From assembly GCF_900090045.1 (NCBI RefSeq), contig NC_041785.1:1899001-1963000 (forward strand): a stretch of 64,000 bases of DNA, in the 5' to 3' direction. A program made the position numbers and the translations under genes. This document shows positions 22,091 to 34,255 of this stretch, one piece after another (position 1 is the first letter of the stretch; each line of letters begins with the position of its first letter). The notes below the pieces were generated by a model, which was not told the origin of the DNA, made no database searches, and saw only the letters and a program-made list of their open reading frames with translations. The stretch is from Plasmodium malariae (lineage: Eukaryota > Apicomplexa > Aconoidasida > Haemosporida > Plasmodiidae).

Positions 22091-22858
22091 TCATATCATG
22101 TTTCTCTTATACTGCATAAGCATATTTTCATGCGATAACTTTTTTATTTCATTAATAACGAGTGAATTCTTCCTTTTAAATTCTTTTCTTTCGTTTTGCA
22201 AAGTGGATAAATCATTAACGTAACTCAACTGATGTAGCTTTCTTTGTTTGTTTATATTGTCAATTTCTTCCTTTAGCGTTTTAATATTATTTTGCAGGTT
22301 AATATCAATGTGTGTGAATACTTTCATATGTTCACACCACATGACTTCTTTATACTTACTCATTAATTCCATATTTATTAATGCATTATGTAAATTTTCT
22401 AAAATTAGTTCATGTTTCTTTAATGTTTTTTTCCATTCTTCTATATCCTTATTATCATTTAATATATCATTTTCAATATTATAATATTCTAAATTTAGCT
22501 TGTCCATTTTTTTATTCTGTTCACATCTGTTTAACTCATTTTGTACAATTGAATTTTCATTATTTACATATACGGATTGTGGGACTGGGAAATTTTTTAA
22601 ATAATTTTTTATCTCTTTTTTTTTATTCATTAAATTCATCTCTTCTTCTACCATTTTTTTTGCGTTTTGTTCAAATTCGTTATCATACGAATCGATATAT
22701 GGCAGAGCATTCACCAAGTGATGCAAATCAATTGTTTCGTATAGTTTCTTATTTTTTTCTTTTCCATTTGAAGAATTAGCTACACTGTCGTTATTAACTT
22801 CCACCAGATTGTTGTTATCATCTTTTTCTTCATCACTAGCTTCTTTGTGTATCTCCAT
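22091..22858 (-). CDS. SPF27: Pre-mRNA-splicing factor SPF27/BCAS2 homologue (Prp19 complex)
   Basis: A small coiled-coil protein of 255 residues matching the BCAS2/SPF27 family, a core subunit of the Prp19 (NineTeen) complex that activates the spliceosome. The N-terminal family motif is LVNALPYIDSYDNEFEQ followed by VEEE and KNYL (human: LVDALPYFD, VEEE, KNYL). The C-terminal helices keep NMELMS (human NLELMS) and the INKQRKLHQLS segment (human LNWQRKNMQLT). The 44-residue acidic N-terminus (EEKDDNNN) is a parasite addition. The frame has no introns. The start is the ATG at 22858-22856, since the codon upstream is not ATG. Just upstream on the coding strand lies a huge AAATAAAG repeat. The assignment rests on remembered family motifs; a profile search would confirm it. 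Confidence 0.86.
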   Translation of the reverse strand: MEIHKEASDEEKDDNNNLVEVNNDSVANSSNGKEKNKKLYETIDLHHLVNALPYIDSYDNEFEQNAKKMVEEEMNLMNKKKEIKNYLKNFPVPQSVYVNNENSIVQNELNRCEQNKKMDKLNLEYYNIENDILNDNKDIEEWKKTLKKHELILENLHNALINMELMSKYKEVMWCEHMKVFTHIDINLQNNIKTLKEEIDNINKQRKLHQLSYVNDLSTLQNERKEFKRKNSLVINEIKKLSHENMLMQYKRNMI

Positions 22859-22908
22859 CAAGTTGCAAATATGTACCGTTCAGACAGAGATCTCAAAAAT
22901 GACTCTGC

Positions 22909-23600
22909 TTATTTTTTTTTTTTTCCTTCTTTATTTCTCTTTATTTACTTCTTTATTTCTCTTTATTTCTCTTTATTTACTTCTTTATTTCTCTTTATTT
23001 CTCTTTATTTCTCTTTATTTACTTCTTTATTTCTCTTTATTTCTCTTTATTTCTCTTTATTTACTTCTTTATTTCTCTTTATTTCTCTTTATTTCTTCTT
23101 TATTTACTTCTTTATTTCTCTTTATTTCTCTTTATTTCTCTTTATTTCTCTTTATTTCTTTATTTACTTTATTTCTCTTTATTTCTTCTTTATTTTTCTT
23201 TATTTACTCTTTATTTTTCTTTATTTACTCTTTATTTCTCTTTATTTACTTCTTTATTTCTTCTTTATTTCTCTTTATTTCTCTTTATTTACTTCTTTAT
23301 TTCTTCTTTATTTCTCTTTATTTACTTCTTTATTTCTCTTTATTTCTCTTTATTTCTTTTATTTCTTCTTTATTTCTCTTTATTTCTCTTTATTCTCTTT
23401 ATTTCTCTTTATTTACTTCTTTATTTACTTCTTTTTTTCTCTTTATTTCTCTTTATTTACTTCTTTATTCTCTTTATTTACTTCTTTATTTTCTTTATTT
23501 ACTTCTTTATTTCTCTTTATTTACTTCTTTATTTCTCTTTTACTTCTTTATTTTTCTTCTTTATTTCTCTTTATTTCCCTTCTTTTTTTATTTCCTTTTT
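22909..23600. repeat. Long CTTTATTT-type tandem repeat (about 680 bp)
   Basis: A nearly unbroken array of CTTTATTT units with TACTTCTTTATTT variants at irregular spacing, beginning about 50 bases upstream of the SPF27 start codon. On the SPF27 coding strand it is purine-rich (AAATAAAG). Long Leu/Phe/Tyr/Ser frames run across it on the plus strand in two frames and are artefacts. A triplex- or slippage-prone purine/pyrimidine tract of this size in a promoter is unusual. Confidence 0.95.
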
Positions 23601-25831
23601 TTTTTTTATGAAATGTTCATAATTTTATTTGCATTATATACATGCTTACATTAAGCATACAAATATATACGCCTAACTGTACGCATATGTAATATATAAA
23701 ATTTTTCAGCGTATTTTTGGCTAGTTTTTATATGTTGCTGCTAGAAAACACTTTTTCGATAAGCAGAATTCAAAAAATGAATAATCATTATATCCTTTAT
23801 TTAGTTTCGAGCAAAATCTTTGACTACTACACATAATGCTTAACTGCTAAAAAATTTAGCAATGAAATGAAGCTTAAATTTTTCAATTTTAAAAGGTGTA
23901 AAATAATTACTATTTTTTTTATTAACAATTTTTTTTTTTTTTTTTTGGGGGGGGGGGGAGGTTTTCACATACGTATATATATGTATATGTATAAGTGGAT
24001 AGACCTCGAGGTACATTTTAGTGTTCTCATTGTTTTGTGAAGATCCTAATCGGATAAGGCATTTTTTGTTCATTTTAAAAATAAAAATATAATAGGTACG
24101 AAAAATGTTGATAAAAAATAGATTCTTATCGTTTCTAAATAATCAATAAATGGTCAATAAATGGCCGATAAATGGCAAATAAATATTCAACAAATCTATT
24201 CCACTTTTGACCGTTCGTTATTTATGCATAATTTTTTCCGTTCATTTGTATTTATTTTAAAATAGATATATAAATATAATATTTTATATGGTACAAATTT
24301 TACAACGATATATGGGTTTGCAATAGTTTGCAATATGGGGCATTTTTATTTGCAAATCTGGTTTACCCTTTGTTAAAGTTTACTATTTATTTTAGTCATA
24401 ATATTGAAACATTGAAAAAGAAGAAGTAAAGGATAACAAAAAATTTCAGCCTCTTCGAAAAATTATATATACAAGAAAAATAAAAAAATGCATAACACGT
24501 ACATATAATATATGTACATTTTTTCAAAATGTTTTATTGCATATGTTTTATTTGAAGAAGCTGGGAAAAGTAAAAATTATTTAAAAAAAAATTAATTTAA
24601 GTCTTTTATTTGTGGAATAAATGAAAAACGATATGAAAATATGGATTAGCTTTATCAGAGTAGGGGTTCTAATGGTACCTGTTAAAATGTTATTCACGCG
24701 TTTATATATATATATACATACGTACATACTTAACCTATATACATATACTAAATATGCACATATTTCCTTTTAATTATAGTATAAAATACATTTTTTATTT
24801 CTGCATTTTAACCCCAAAAGTACAAAGTAGGAAATATATATATGTATGTATATAAAAAAAAAAAAAGCAAAGGAAAAATTTGCAATATATAAGCTGATTA
24901 TTCTTTTTATTTGGTAAAACCTATCTTTTTTTTCTGTTAAAGTTTCAATTATGTTTTACTAGTAATAATTTCTATATAATTCCGGAAAAAAAAAAAAAAA
25001 AAAGTCCTTTAGTATATATATTATATATATATATATATATATGTACATATACAAATGTATAAATGTACATATAATGTGCCCTTCATAATATATATTACAT
25101 ACATAAAAATGGGTGCAAAAAGGTATATAATATAACAACGTAAAACTGCTTAATTATAGAAAACAAACACGTTTCGTCTTTTTTTTCATTGACCTTAACC
25201 TACACAAGGGTTATATATATATATACATATATATATATATACATATATATACATATATATACATATATAATGGTTGTAACGAAATAACGTAATGTTTATT
25301 TAGTTATATGTTTTCTTCTTCTTTCTTCAACTTGTACAAAGAACATAATAAAAAAAAAAGAAAAAAAAATATACTCAACCACCACCGCTTAAAAAAATTT
25401 TACTTCTAAAGGGAATAGAGTTGTACTTTCTTTATATTACCTAAACAGATTTTACTCTCATTTTGCGCATAAACATTATTATTATAAATATATATATTTA
25501 TTAAAAAATGTACAAGTATAAACTTATTACTTTTTTGATAATATATGAGAAAAAATAAAATTTTTAAGTGTTAAGGTTTTTTAAAAAAAAAAAAAAAAAT
25601 TGTTCTAACTGAAAAGGTGTCAAATTGTATATAATAAAAATTATAATGCAACGATTGATGTGAAGGAACAATATTTGTACATATATACATTAAACAGAAG
25701 TAAAACGAATTAATAAATTTATTAAATCAGAAGCGCAAGAGAAAGTACTATTAATATTAAAATGATTTTTAAAATGGAAAGGAAGAACAAAATTACTGCT
25801 TGAGAACATTCACTGATGGTCTTCCCTTATA

Positions 25832-25866
<35 letters not shown>

Positions 25867-26245
25867 TATATAGTAGTAAAATACTATTTCTTTTTCTTTT
25901 CTTTTTTTTTTCTTTTGGCTTATATGGTTTTTTCAAAGTGTTAAGCAAAAAAAAAAAAAAAATTAGAAAAGATAAAACCAAACTATTATAATATAATAAT
26001 ATATATTGTATATATATATATATATATGGAATATATATATTGTAGTATATATATTTTGTAAAATATTGTATTATATATATATATAAATAAATATATATGT
26101 ATATATGTATAATAGATATAGAGATATGTATAATACAAAAATTTTATCTTAAAATTAGTACATCAGAAGCATTTCACATTTATACGGTTTTCTCATTTTT
26201 TGGTTTAGTTGGGGATTAATTCTTTCAATATATTTAAAAAGAAAA

Positions 26246-26299
<54 letters not shown>

Positions 26300-26331
26300 T
26301 GGAAAGGTAAACATTATATCTACATTACACG

Positions 26332-26370
<39 letters not shown>

Positions 26371-27207
26371 TTTAAAAAAATTAAAAAAGTGTTAGTACCC
26401 CCTAATTTATATTATATTTGTATAATTAATATAAATGTATATATATATATATATATTTAGGTGATATGAACATGTACATATTTATACATATATATACATA
26501 TAATATGTAATATATATTATATTTATTCTATTATGTAAAACATGTTATATATAACATTTATATATTAGTACGACTAATTGCGTAATATATATATATATAT
26601 ATATGTATATATGTACATATATAGATAGATAGATAGATGAAGTACATATTTATCATTTAACTGTAGAGAAAAAAATTTACTACAAATTTTTATTATTAAT
26701 ATTAAAAAAGGAAAGGGAAAAAAGAAAAAAGAAAAAAAAGTATATAATGAATGAATGTATATGATAAATGTAGAAGTATGATAAAATTTTGCGTTCGTTA
26801 ATAATTTTTTATATTATTTTAAAAACTTTATAATGGCCATTTCATCAAAGCAAACACAGTGATGTATACAGATACATGTAAATAAACGTAAGTGTACGTA
26901 AATATTCATAAACGTTTATGAATATATAGAAGTGTTAATAAATTTTTTGAAATTGATAATAAAAATATTCAAGTGCGCATAAAAACACGTGAGTTGTATA
27001 CACGCTTATATGTCATCCCTATCGCATTTGATACAACTGAAGGAGTGTTTATGGAATAAGAAAATATAGAAGGGATTAGTTTGATTTCTAATTTTGTGTA
27101 CGCACAAATACTCTTTTGCTTTAATACATAATTCGCATTGTTTTTTATTTTATTTTTTTTTTTTATATATATAGGAAACAGAACAGAACTATGTATAATA
27201 CATATAT

Positions 27208-27400
27208 TTGTATATATGTGGATATATGTTGATATATGTTGATATATGTGGATATATGTGGATATATGTTGATATATGTGGATATATGTTGATATATGTT
27301 GATATATGTTGATATATGTTGATATATGTTGATATATGTGGATATATGTTGATATATGTTGATATTTGTTGATATTTGTTGATATTTGTTGATATATGTA
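27208..27400. repeat. 10-bp tandem repeat GATATATGTT/GATATATGTG
   Basis: About 19 copies of a 10-base unit, mostly GATATATGTT, with GATATATGTG and GATATTTGTT variants. The order of variants is irregular. It lies in the gene desert, about 0.7 kb upstream of the transporter start. Confidence 0.92.
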
Positions 27401-27764
27401 CATATGTATTTACCTATACGAGCAACAGAAGAACAACGAACTCCAATTCATGATTCTTCGTCTTTCCCCTTTATGTGCTACTTAATTTTTCAATGTGCAT
27501 ATGTATGACATGTATACTTCTATTTGTGTGCATGATATCATACAGTCTTTTGTGTAATTCTTTAAAATAGCTACATTGCATATGCTTCATAAAAGAACAA
27601 ATGCTCTTCCGCCGACTTAATTGTAAAGAAGTCTTATATATTTACCATTAAGTGTACATATATGTGTGCACATACATATATACACAAATGTATATATATA
27701 CATGCTTACACGAATATATTTGTTTACCCCTTTTTGTGTATTTAGACTGCCGCACTACAAGTGT

Positions 27765-27990
27765 ACTCACGCACACAAGCACACACATACGCATATACGC
27801 ATACACACTTAGATACATACACACACATAGATACATACGTACACACACATAGATACTTACATACACACACATAGATACATACTCACACATAGATACATAC
27901 TCACACATAGATACATACTCACACATAGATACATACTCACACATAGATCACACATAGATACATACACACACATAGATACATACACACTGC
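27765..27990. repeat. ACACATAGATACATAC tandem repeat
   Basis: Units of 14-20 bases built from CACACATAGATACATAC with short variants. It ends about 90 bases upstream of the transporter ATG, so it lies in its promoter or 5' untranslated region. Cys/Val/Tyr/Met frames on the opposite strand are artefacts. Confidence 0.88.
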
Positions 27991-28079
27991 TAACTAACCT
28001 AACTTTTTTTTTTTTTCGTATTAATTTAGTACTTTTAAAAATAAAAATAATAAAAAAAAATTTAAATAAAAAATGAAAA

Positions 28080-30524
28080 ATGAATTCTGTTGATAATAAG
28101 GAAGTAAGTGATAATCGTTCAATGAGCAATAAAGATGAGTTTAAAGAGAAGAGTTCATCAAGTATAAAAATAAATCTGTTTGAAGAAGAAATAAGTCTCG
28201 GATGTTTATCAAATATAAATAGAGGGAAATTAGAAAGGGTTTGTTTTTTCTTAGGTTTAGAAAAATATATAAAAAAATTAAAGAAAACTGTAAATAGATT
28301 TTATTTCATATATGTAGTAGTAACAATAATAAATTTTTTAATATATTTGAATAGAGGAATAATACCAGGCTCATATGATTATTTGTCATCATATTTAAAG
28401 GAAGTATATGCAACCACTAATGTAGATGTACATATAGGTTTTTTAACGTCCGTGTTTGTATTTGGCTTAAGTATAAACTCGGTAATAAGTGGATCTCTGG
28501 CATCTTCCTATAGTGTATTTCGAATAACAGATATATTTTTATTCCAAAACGCATTAGCATTGCTATTTACAGGATTATCTTTTATTATAGGCTCCTATTA
28601 TTCTTTAATGTTTAGTAGATTTTTTTGTGGGTTTAGTGAAGCAGCTTTTACTACTATTATTCCTCCTCTTATTTATTCATATTCTAAGGATAGAGCTGGG
28701 TCATGGATAAGTATATTTATTACTATGTTTCCCTTAGGAGGATGTATAGGTTACTTACTAGCTGTTGTTCTTCCAGTCCTTAAGGTCAGTATCGCACAAT
28801 ATTTTATTTTTTCTGGAATATTGTTTTTAGTATTTACTTTTTTAGTCTACCTTTTTGATGAGAATTTATTGAAAAAGTATGAAGATGAAAAGAGTAGGAA
28901 AGAAATGGAAGTATCAAATAAGGCAGGAAAAGATTTAGAGGAGGGGATCGCCTTAAAAAATGATATTAGCGTCAAGGATGCTAATGCAAGCGGAGGTGCA
29001 AATTCAGGTGCAGCTGTACATGTTGATGGTTCCAAGGATAATAAGCAAAAGAGTTCAGCAATTAGCGGTAGTAAGAATAAAACAAACGCTTCCGAAAAGA
29101 ACAAGAACGAAGCGAGTCCTGTGCAGAAGGGAAGCAATAAAAATAAAAGCAGCGTTAATAGTGGTAGCGCTGATGCTAGTGGAGCCAACAACAGTAGCAG
29201 AAACGTTAGTGGTAGCAAGAGCAATAGAAAGAACGTAGGGAGCTATGACCGAGGTAGAAGAGGAGTGAGCAATGGGAGGAGCGAGGAAAAAGAAAGTGAA
29301 AACGGCAGAAATAACAGTAGTGTACATACAAATAGCAGTGAAAATGTAGGAGAAAAGGATAAAAACAAGAATACAAGCAACAGTAGAAATAGCATGAATA
29401 ATGAACACTTTGGAAGCTTAAATAATCTAAGTTTGTCAAAATTAAAGAATAGTTCTAGTACAAAAAGTGTAAATAGTGTTGCACATTCAAAAAATAGGAG
29501 TTCAACTGATTTTTCAGACCAATATAATAAAATGTATGAAGAAAATACATTTAATACAAATAACAAAAGAAAAGATAATAGTATGTATGATGAAGAAATA
29601 TTATATCAAGTAGATGGAACTATTGATGATCATAATATTAATAATAGTATTTCTTATAATTCTACTCAAAAGAATTTTAGTGATAACAATAATACAGAAT
29701 ATATGAATGAGAATGATATGGGAAGAAATGTATATGAGGAAGAAGGGAAAAACATAAATAATAATAGTTATATAAATAATAATATAGATAAAATTTTCAC
29801 TATGCAAGCATATGGTAGTGATGAATTATATTTAAATACTACACAAGAATCAAATGGAAAAGGTATGACCAACGTTAATAAATTTTTAGAAATGGAATTA
29901 GATAATTGTATCGAGTCTATTGATGAAGATAAAAATGACGATTTAAACATGAACGTACTTATATATACTACCTTAACAAATGTTAGTTTCTTATTAATAG
30001 TTTTAGTATTAACAGCACATGTAGACATGATACAATGTTATTTGGTATACGGTGCACCTATTCTTTATGCTCTTAAAATTTTTCCATCTTATAAAACAGC
30101 AACCATTACTTGTAGTTTATGTGCTTGTATGTCATCTATCCTTGGGACTTGTTTTGGAGGGTATTTGGTCGATTTTTATAATTTAAATATACAAAATATT
30201 GATATAAATTATGAACATATAAAAAATAATGAAAAGAAAATAAAAAAATATAGCAAGGATGTTTTAGTTCATGAATATCTTCGAATTATTGGCTTCTTAA
30301 CCTTAGTTATATTGATTATTGCCACTGTTCTTTTGTTATTAATTCCGTTTATTACGAACATGTACATATTCACCATTGTTATGACCCTTGGGCTCACTTC
30401 CCTCTTTTCCATTCTGGTATACTCTAGCTACATATGCATATATTTATATACATACATATAAACACATGCATATATGTACATACATATTACATATACATAT
30501 TACATATATATACATATAAACAAG

Positions 30525-30579
<55 letters not shown>

Positions 30580-30865
30580 ATATGTATACCCCTTGCTTGT
30601 CCGAGTGAATGAATGAACAATGCGTTTACGTGTTTATGTGTGTACACAAAACATGCTGCATAAATTTTGTATTTATGCACAAATTGGTGTAATTCTTGTA
30701 AGAGGGAAAACATGTTTGTCCCCCCATTTATTCCTTTTTATTCCTTTTTATTCCTTTTTATTCCTTTTTATTCCTTTTTATTCCTTTTTATTCCTTTTTA
30801 TTCCTTTTTATTCCTTTTTATTCTTTTATTCCTTTTTATTCTTTTTTTTTTTTTTTTTTTTTTTT

Positions 30866-30943
<78 letters not shown>

Positions 30944-31848
30944 CAAATTGTTTGGCTAGCTAGATTTATATTTTTTTTTTTTTTTTTCATATCCCCCCGT
31001 TAAGCCTGGATATAACATTGGAGTTATGGTTTGTGTGCCCCGGAACATAAGAGCCTTTTCCATTGGAATGTCCTCATTTATATCTCATTTGTTGGGGTAA
31101 GTATTTAAGCAAAGTACACGAATATACATATTTGTGCAGCTTTTTACAAACTGTAAAAATGCGAATGTGAAAATGTAAAACTGTACAAATATGAAGATGT
31201 AAAAATGAACAAATGTGAAAATTCAAAATGATGTAAACTGTGTGCGCTCATATATTTCCATCTTTTCCTTATCTTTGCAGTGATATCCCTTGGACAATTA
31301 TCATTGGAAAGATAAAGGGAACCCTATCCCCCGACTGTGTTGTCACGCGAAACGTAACGTTTTCAAATATTTGCATACTCATATAAGCATACATACGTAC
31401 ATATATGCACTCGTACGTACGTATATGCGTAAATGCACCAAATTATGTAAATAAAAAGTTGGCCTTAATTACTAATCTTTATTGTATTTTATTCATTGAT
31501 TTATGCAGTTATTCATTTATGCAATTATTCATTGTTTTATGCAGTTATTCATTTATGCAATTATTCATTTATGCAGTTATTCATTTATGCAATTATTCAT
31601 TTATGCAGTTATTCATTGTTTTATGCAGTTATTCATTTATTTATTATTTTAATTTCCCCCCTTTTTTACATGTACAATTCATGCAGGGTGAGATGAGTGA
31701 ACGATGTTATGAGCAAAGTTGGGGTTTAAGAATGACTTTACTAATTATTTGTTCGAAAGCCCTTGTAATGACAATGGGTAGTTTTTTGCTTTACGTATAC
31801 TCTAAGTATAAATCGGAGAGATACAAAAGTAGACAAATTAAAGCATAA
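28080..31848 (+). CDS. Spinster/organic-anion-transporter-type MFS transporter (four exons)
   Basis: A polytopic major-facilitator membrane protein of 887 residues. Exons are 28080-30416, 31005-31096, 31281-31353 and 31687-31848, all GT-AG with matching phases. The N-terminal six helices carry Spinster-type motifs: YLNRGIIPG after helix 1, then SRFFCGFSEAAFTTIIPPLI with DRAGSWISIF (Spinster: RGxVGxGEAxxxTIAPTLI, QRSRMLSIF). The spliced 3' exons supply VPRNIRAFSIGMSSFISHLL|GDIPWTIIIG, the second-half signature (family: RALAxxxxxxxxHLLGD..SP). Between the halves is a hydrophilic Ser/Asn/Lys-rich loop of about 350 residues. The substrate is unknown; the family moves organic anions or lysolipids. 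An upstream ATG at 28073 opens a six-codon frame that overlaps the start and may reduce translation. The C-terminus is a short Lys/Arg tail, presumably cytosolic. Confidence 0.9.
30723..30842 (+). repeat. Intronic TTCCTTTTTA tandem repeat, transporter intron 1
   Basis: About 11 copies of the 10-base unit TTCCTTTTTA with one shortened copy, followed by poly(T) and a (TA)n (30867-30907). It sits in intron 1 about 160 bases before the acceptor and is purely pyrimidine plus a single A per unit on the sense strand. Confidence 0.92.
31493..31650 (+). repeat. Intronic 15-16-bp repeat (ATTCATTTATGCAGTT), transporter intron 3
   Basis: About nine copies of ATTCATTTATGCAGTT / ATTCATTTATGCAATT / ATTCATTGTTTTATGCAGTT in intron 3. 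Each GCAGTT copy contains an AG that resembles the real acceptor CATGCAG at 31681-31686, so the array offers several decoy acceptors. Confidence 0.88.
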
Positions 31849-32036
31849 ATAACAGAAAAAAGAAAAGAAAAGTGTATCATTTGATGTTGATTTATATCAT
31901 TTATGACACATATATAAAAGGATTGTATATATTATGTGCCTCATGCATGATCATACCTTGTTTTTTTTTTTTTTTTTTTACCTGTTCTTTTATTCTCCCC
32001 TTTATGTTTTTTCATTTGTTTATCGACTTATCCATT

Positions 32037-32077
<41 letters not shown>

Positions 32078-32677
32078 ATCTGTCTTTCTATTCTTTTATC
32101 CTCCTGTCTTTCAATATATCCTGTCCTCCGCTTGATAAATTTTTTTATATTTAAAAAAAAAAAGTTTGTTACTATCCTTGTGCATACAGCACATAATATT
32201 ACATTATTAATATTACAACATCTTGTAATTATTTTACACAGCATTTATGTTTTGCTATTTTTATAATTTTTTAAATTTCAATTTTAATAATTATTTTGAA
32301 TTTACTATTTCATTCAATATTGCGTCTCTTATTTTATTTAATTTCATTTACTGTTTCATTTACTGTTTCATTTACTGTTTTATTTGTTGTTTCATTTGTT
32401 GTTTCATTTGTTGTTTTATTTGTTGTTTTATTTATTTATTTATTAATTTTAATTTTTTTTATTTTAATTTTTTTCTCCCCCCCCCGCGATTTATGGCATT
32501 TTAAATTTTAACGTATTTTATTTTTTTATATTCCTTCTTCTTCTCCCCATGTGTATATATCTACTTTAAAATTATGTATGTTGTTATTGCAATACTTTAA
32601 ATTTATTAATATATACTACATATATATATGTGATAACTAACCTTACACATAAATGATTAAGTATGTATGTACATACG

Positions 32678-32709
<32 letters not shown>

Positions 32710-32923
32710 TATATATAAACGCATATGTATGATTTAACACTTTACTGTCTACGTACTGTGCATATACATGTATATATACATATATATATATATATGTGCA
32801 AGAGCAACTGCTTCATTTTGTGTAATTTTAATATTTTTTTAGTTTTTTCAAATTAAATTTTAAAATTTTTTTTATTTACTTGCAAAAACATAATTAACTC
32901 TTCACTCATGTAACAACACAGTA

Positions 32924-32962
<39 letters not shown>

Positions 32963-34255
32963 TATATATGGTTATATGTGTTTATATGAGTTTATATTTT
33001 TTAAAAAGAATATTTTTTCTTTATTATTATCTTTTAACAAACAAATTATGCAAAGAGCATGGCATAATATGTTACTCGTTTAATGATACTTCGCGAAGCT
33101 TTAAGTGTTCTCGACTTGCTGTGCATTCCTGTACATCTATATAAGTACATGTAACGTATGCACATATATGCAAGCACTTGTACTTATGTCTATACGTGTA
33201 TAACGTTGGGCGACAACAATTATAAAAGAATTGGCAAATGGAAACGAAAAATAAAAGAGAAAAATAAAAACGAAAAAAAAAGCGAAAAAAAAAGAGAAAA
33301 AAAAAGCGAAAAAAAAAGCGAAAAAAAAGCGAAAAAAAAGCGAAAAATAATTAATGCAATTGCAATTGTAATTGCAAATATAGAATATATTTTTTACATC
33401 TTTTGCGTCATGCTCGTCCATCTTTTTAAAAAATATTCCACTTAATTCAAGGAATATAAAATATCCTGCACGTTAATAATATTCCGTTTTTTTTTTTTTT
33501 TTTTTTTTTTAAAGTTTGTCATTCTTAAAATTGCGCGATAAATAGGTACCTGATAATTGAAGAACGAAATTGTAGTAGTTTTTTATGCTTTTACAAAAAC
33601 ATGTATAAGAGTACATATTTGTATATATAGGAATGTTTGTTTTTATTTACGTACGTATGTATGTATAATTACGCCATTCCAATTTGTGCATGTACAAACT
33701 TAACACGGAATGGGAAAGAATAAAATTTAAGAGGAAATAAAAAGTAAAAAAAAAAAAAATAAAAATAACATTGAGAATATTGAGCTGCTACAAGCAAAAT
33801 AAAAAACGAACAGGAACAACGCCATAATATAACATAACGTGGAATAAGAATATAATACACTGTGATATGTTGTAATATATCGTAATATGCCATAATATAC
33901 CTTAATATACCGTAATATATCATAGTAATATACCGTAATATATCGAAATATACCATAATATACTATAATATACCATAATATACTATAATATACCGTAATA
34001 TATCGAAATATACCATAATATACTGTAATATACCATAATATACCGTAATATACCATAATATACCGTAATATACCATAATATACCGTAATATACCATAATA
34101 TACCATAATATACCATAATATACCATAATATACCGTAATGTACCGTAATATACCTTAATATAACATAATAGCTGCTTCAAAAATGATGACTAGAAGGAAT
34201 AAATATACATATAATATGTTTACGGGTTAAATAAAAAAGGGAAAAAAGAAAAAAA
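31849..34255. other. Intergenic region between the transporter and NAR1
   Basis: No coding exon supported. It holds poly(T) at 31959-31979, (TA)n at 32041-32074, a TTTCATTTACTG/TTTCATTTGTTG array at 32340-32440, ACATAC and (TA)n at 32670-32715, (TA)n at 32925-32960, an AAAAAAAGCG array at 33270-33345, poly(T) at 33487-33510 and a long ACCATAATAT array at 33840-34170. A G+C-richer spot at 33085-33125 contains the palindrome CTTCGCGAAG. Confidence 0.62.
33840..34170. repeat. 10-bp tandem repeat ACCATAATAT/ACCGTAATAT
   Basis: About 30 copies of a 10-base unit with A/G and minor variants (ACCTTAATAT, ACTATAATAT, ATCGAAATAT), ending about 85 bases upstream of the NAR1 start codon. Because it lacks stop codons in minus-strand frames it gives Ile/Tyr/Val/Met open frames that are artefacts. 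Confidence 0.93.

Larger units (their letters stand above)
23601..28079. other. Long A+T-rich gene desert
   Basis: About 4.5 kb in which no coding exon could be supported. It holds many (TA)n tracts (for example 25021-25042, 25200-25268, 25833-25862, 26010-26030, 26262-26295, 26440-26457, 26584-26606), poly(T) of about 39 at 26337-26367, poly(A) runs, a G-run at 23945-23959 after T14, and repeat arrays at 27208-27400 and 27765-27985. The final part should carry the promoter of the transporter gene. A few more G+C-rich islands near 24650, 26830 and 27420-27610 contain no long frame. Confidence 0.65.

Noticed and set aside
22809..23654. Long Leu/Phe/Ser/Tyr open frames (254-281 residues)
   Set aside because: They are translations of the CTTTATTT repeat in two frames, and part of one overlaps the SPF27 start on the other strand.
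24640..24700. Possible tRNA-like sequence (GTAGGGGTTCTAATGGTACC)
   Set aside because: It resembles a T-arm, but no matching acceptor, D-arm or anticodon stem could be placed at the right distances.
27648..28000. ACACATAGATACATAC array considered as CRISPR-like or telomere-like
   Set aside because: No unique spacers, wrong unit for Plasmodium telomeres (GGGTTYA), and this is a eukaryotic genome.
23601..28079. Possible centromere in the long gene desert
   Set aside because: Plasmodium centromeres have a core of about 2 kb that is more than 97 percent A+T. Here stretches with ordinary G+C (for example 26161-26220 and 27420-27610) interrupt, and no such pure core is seen.
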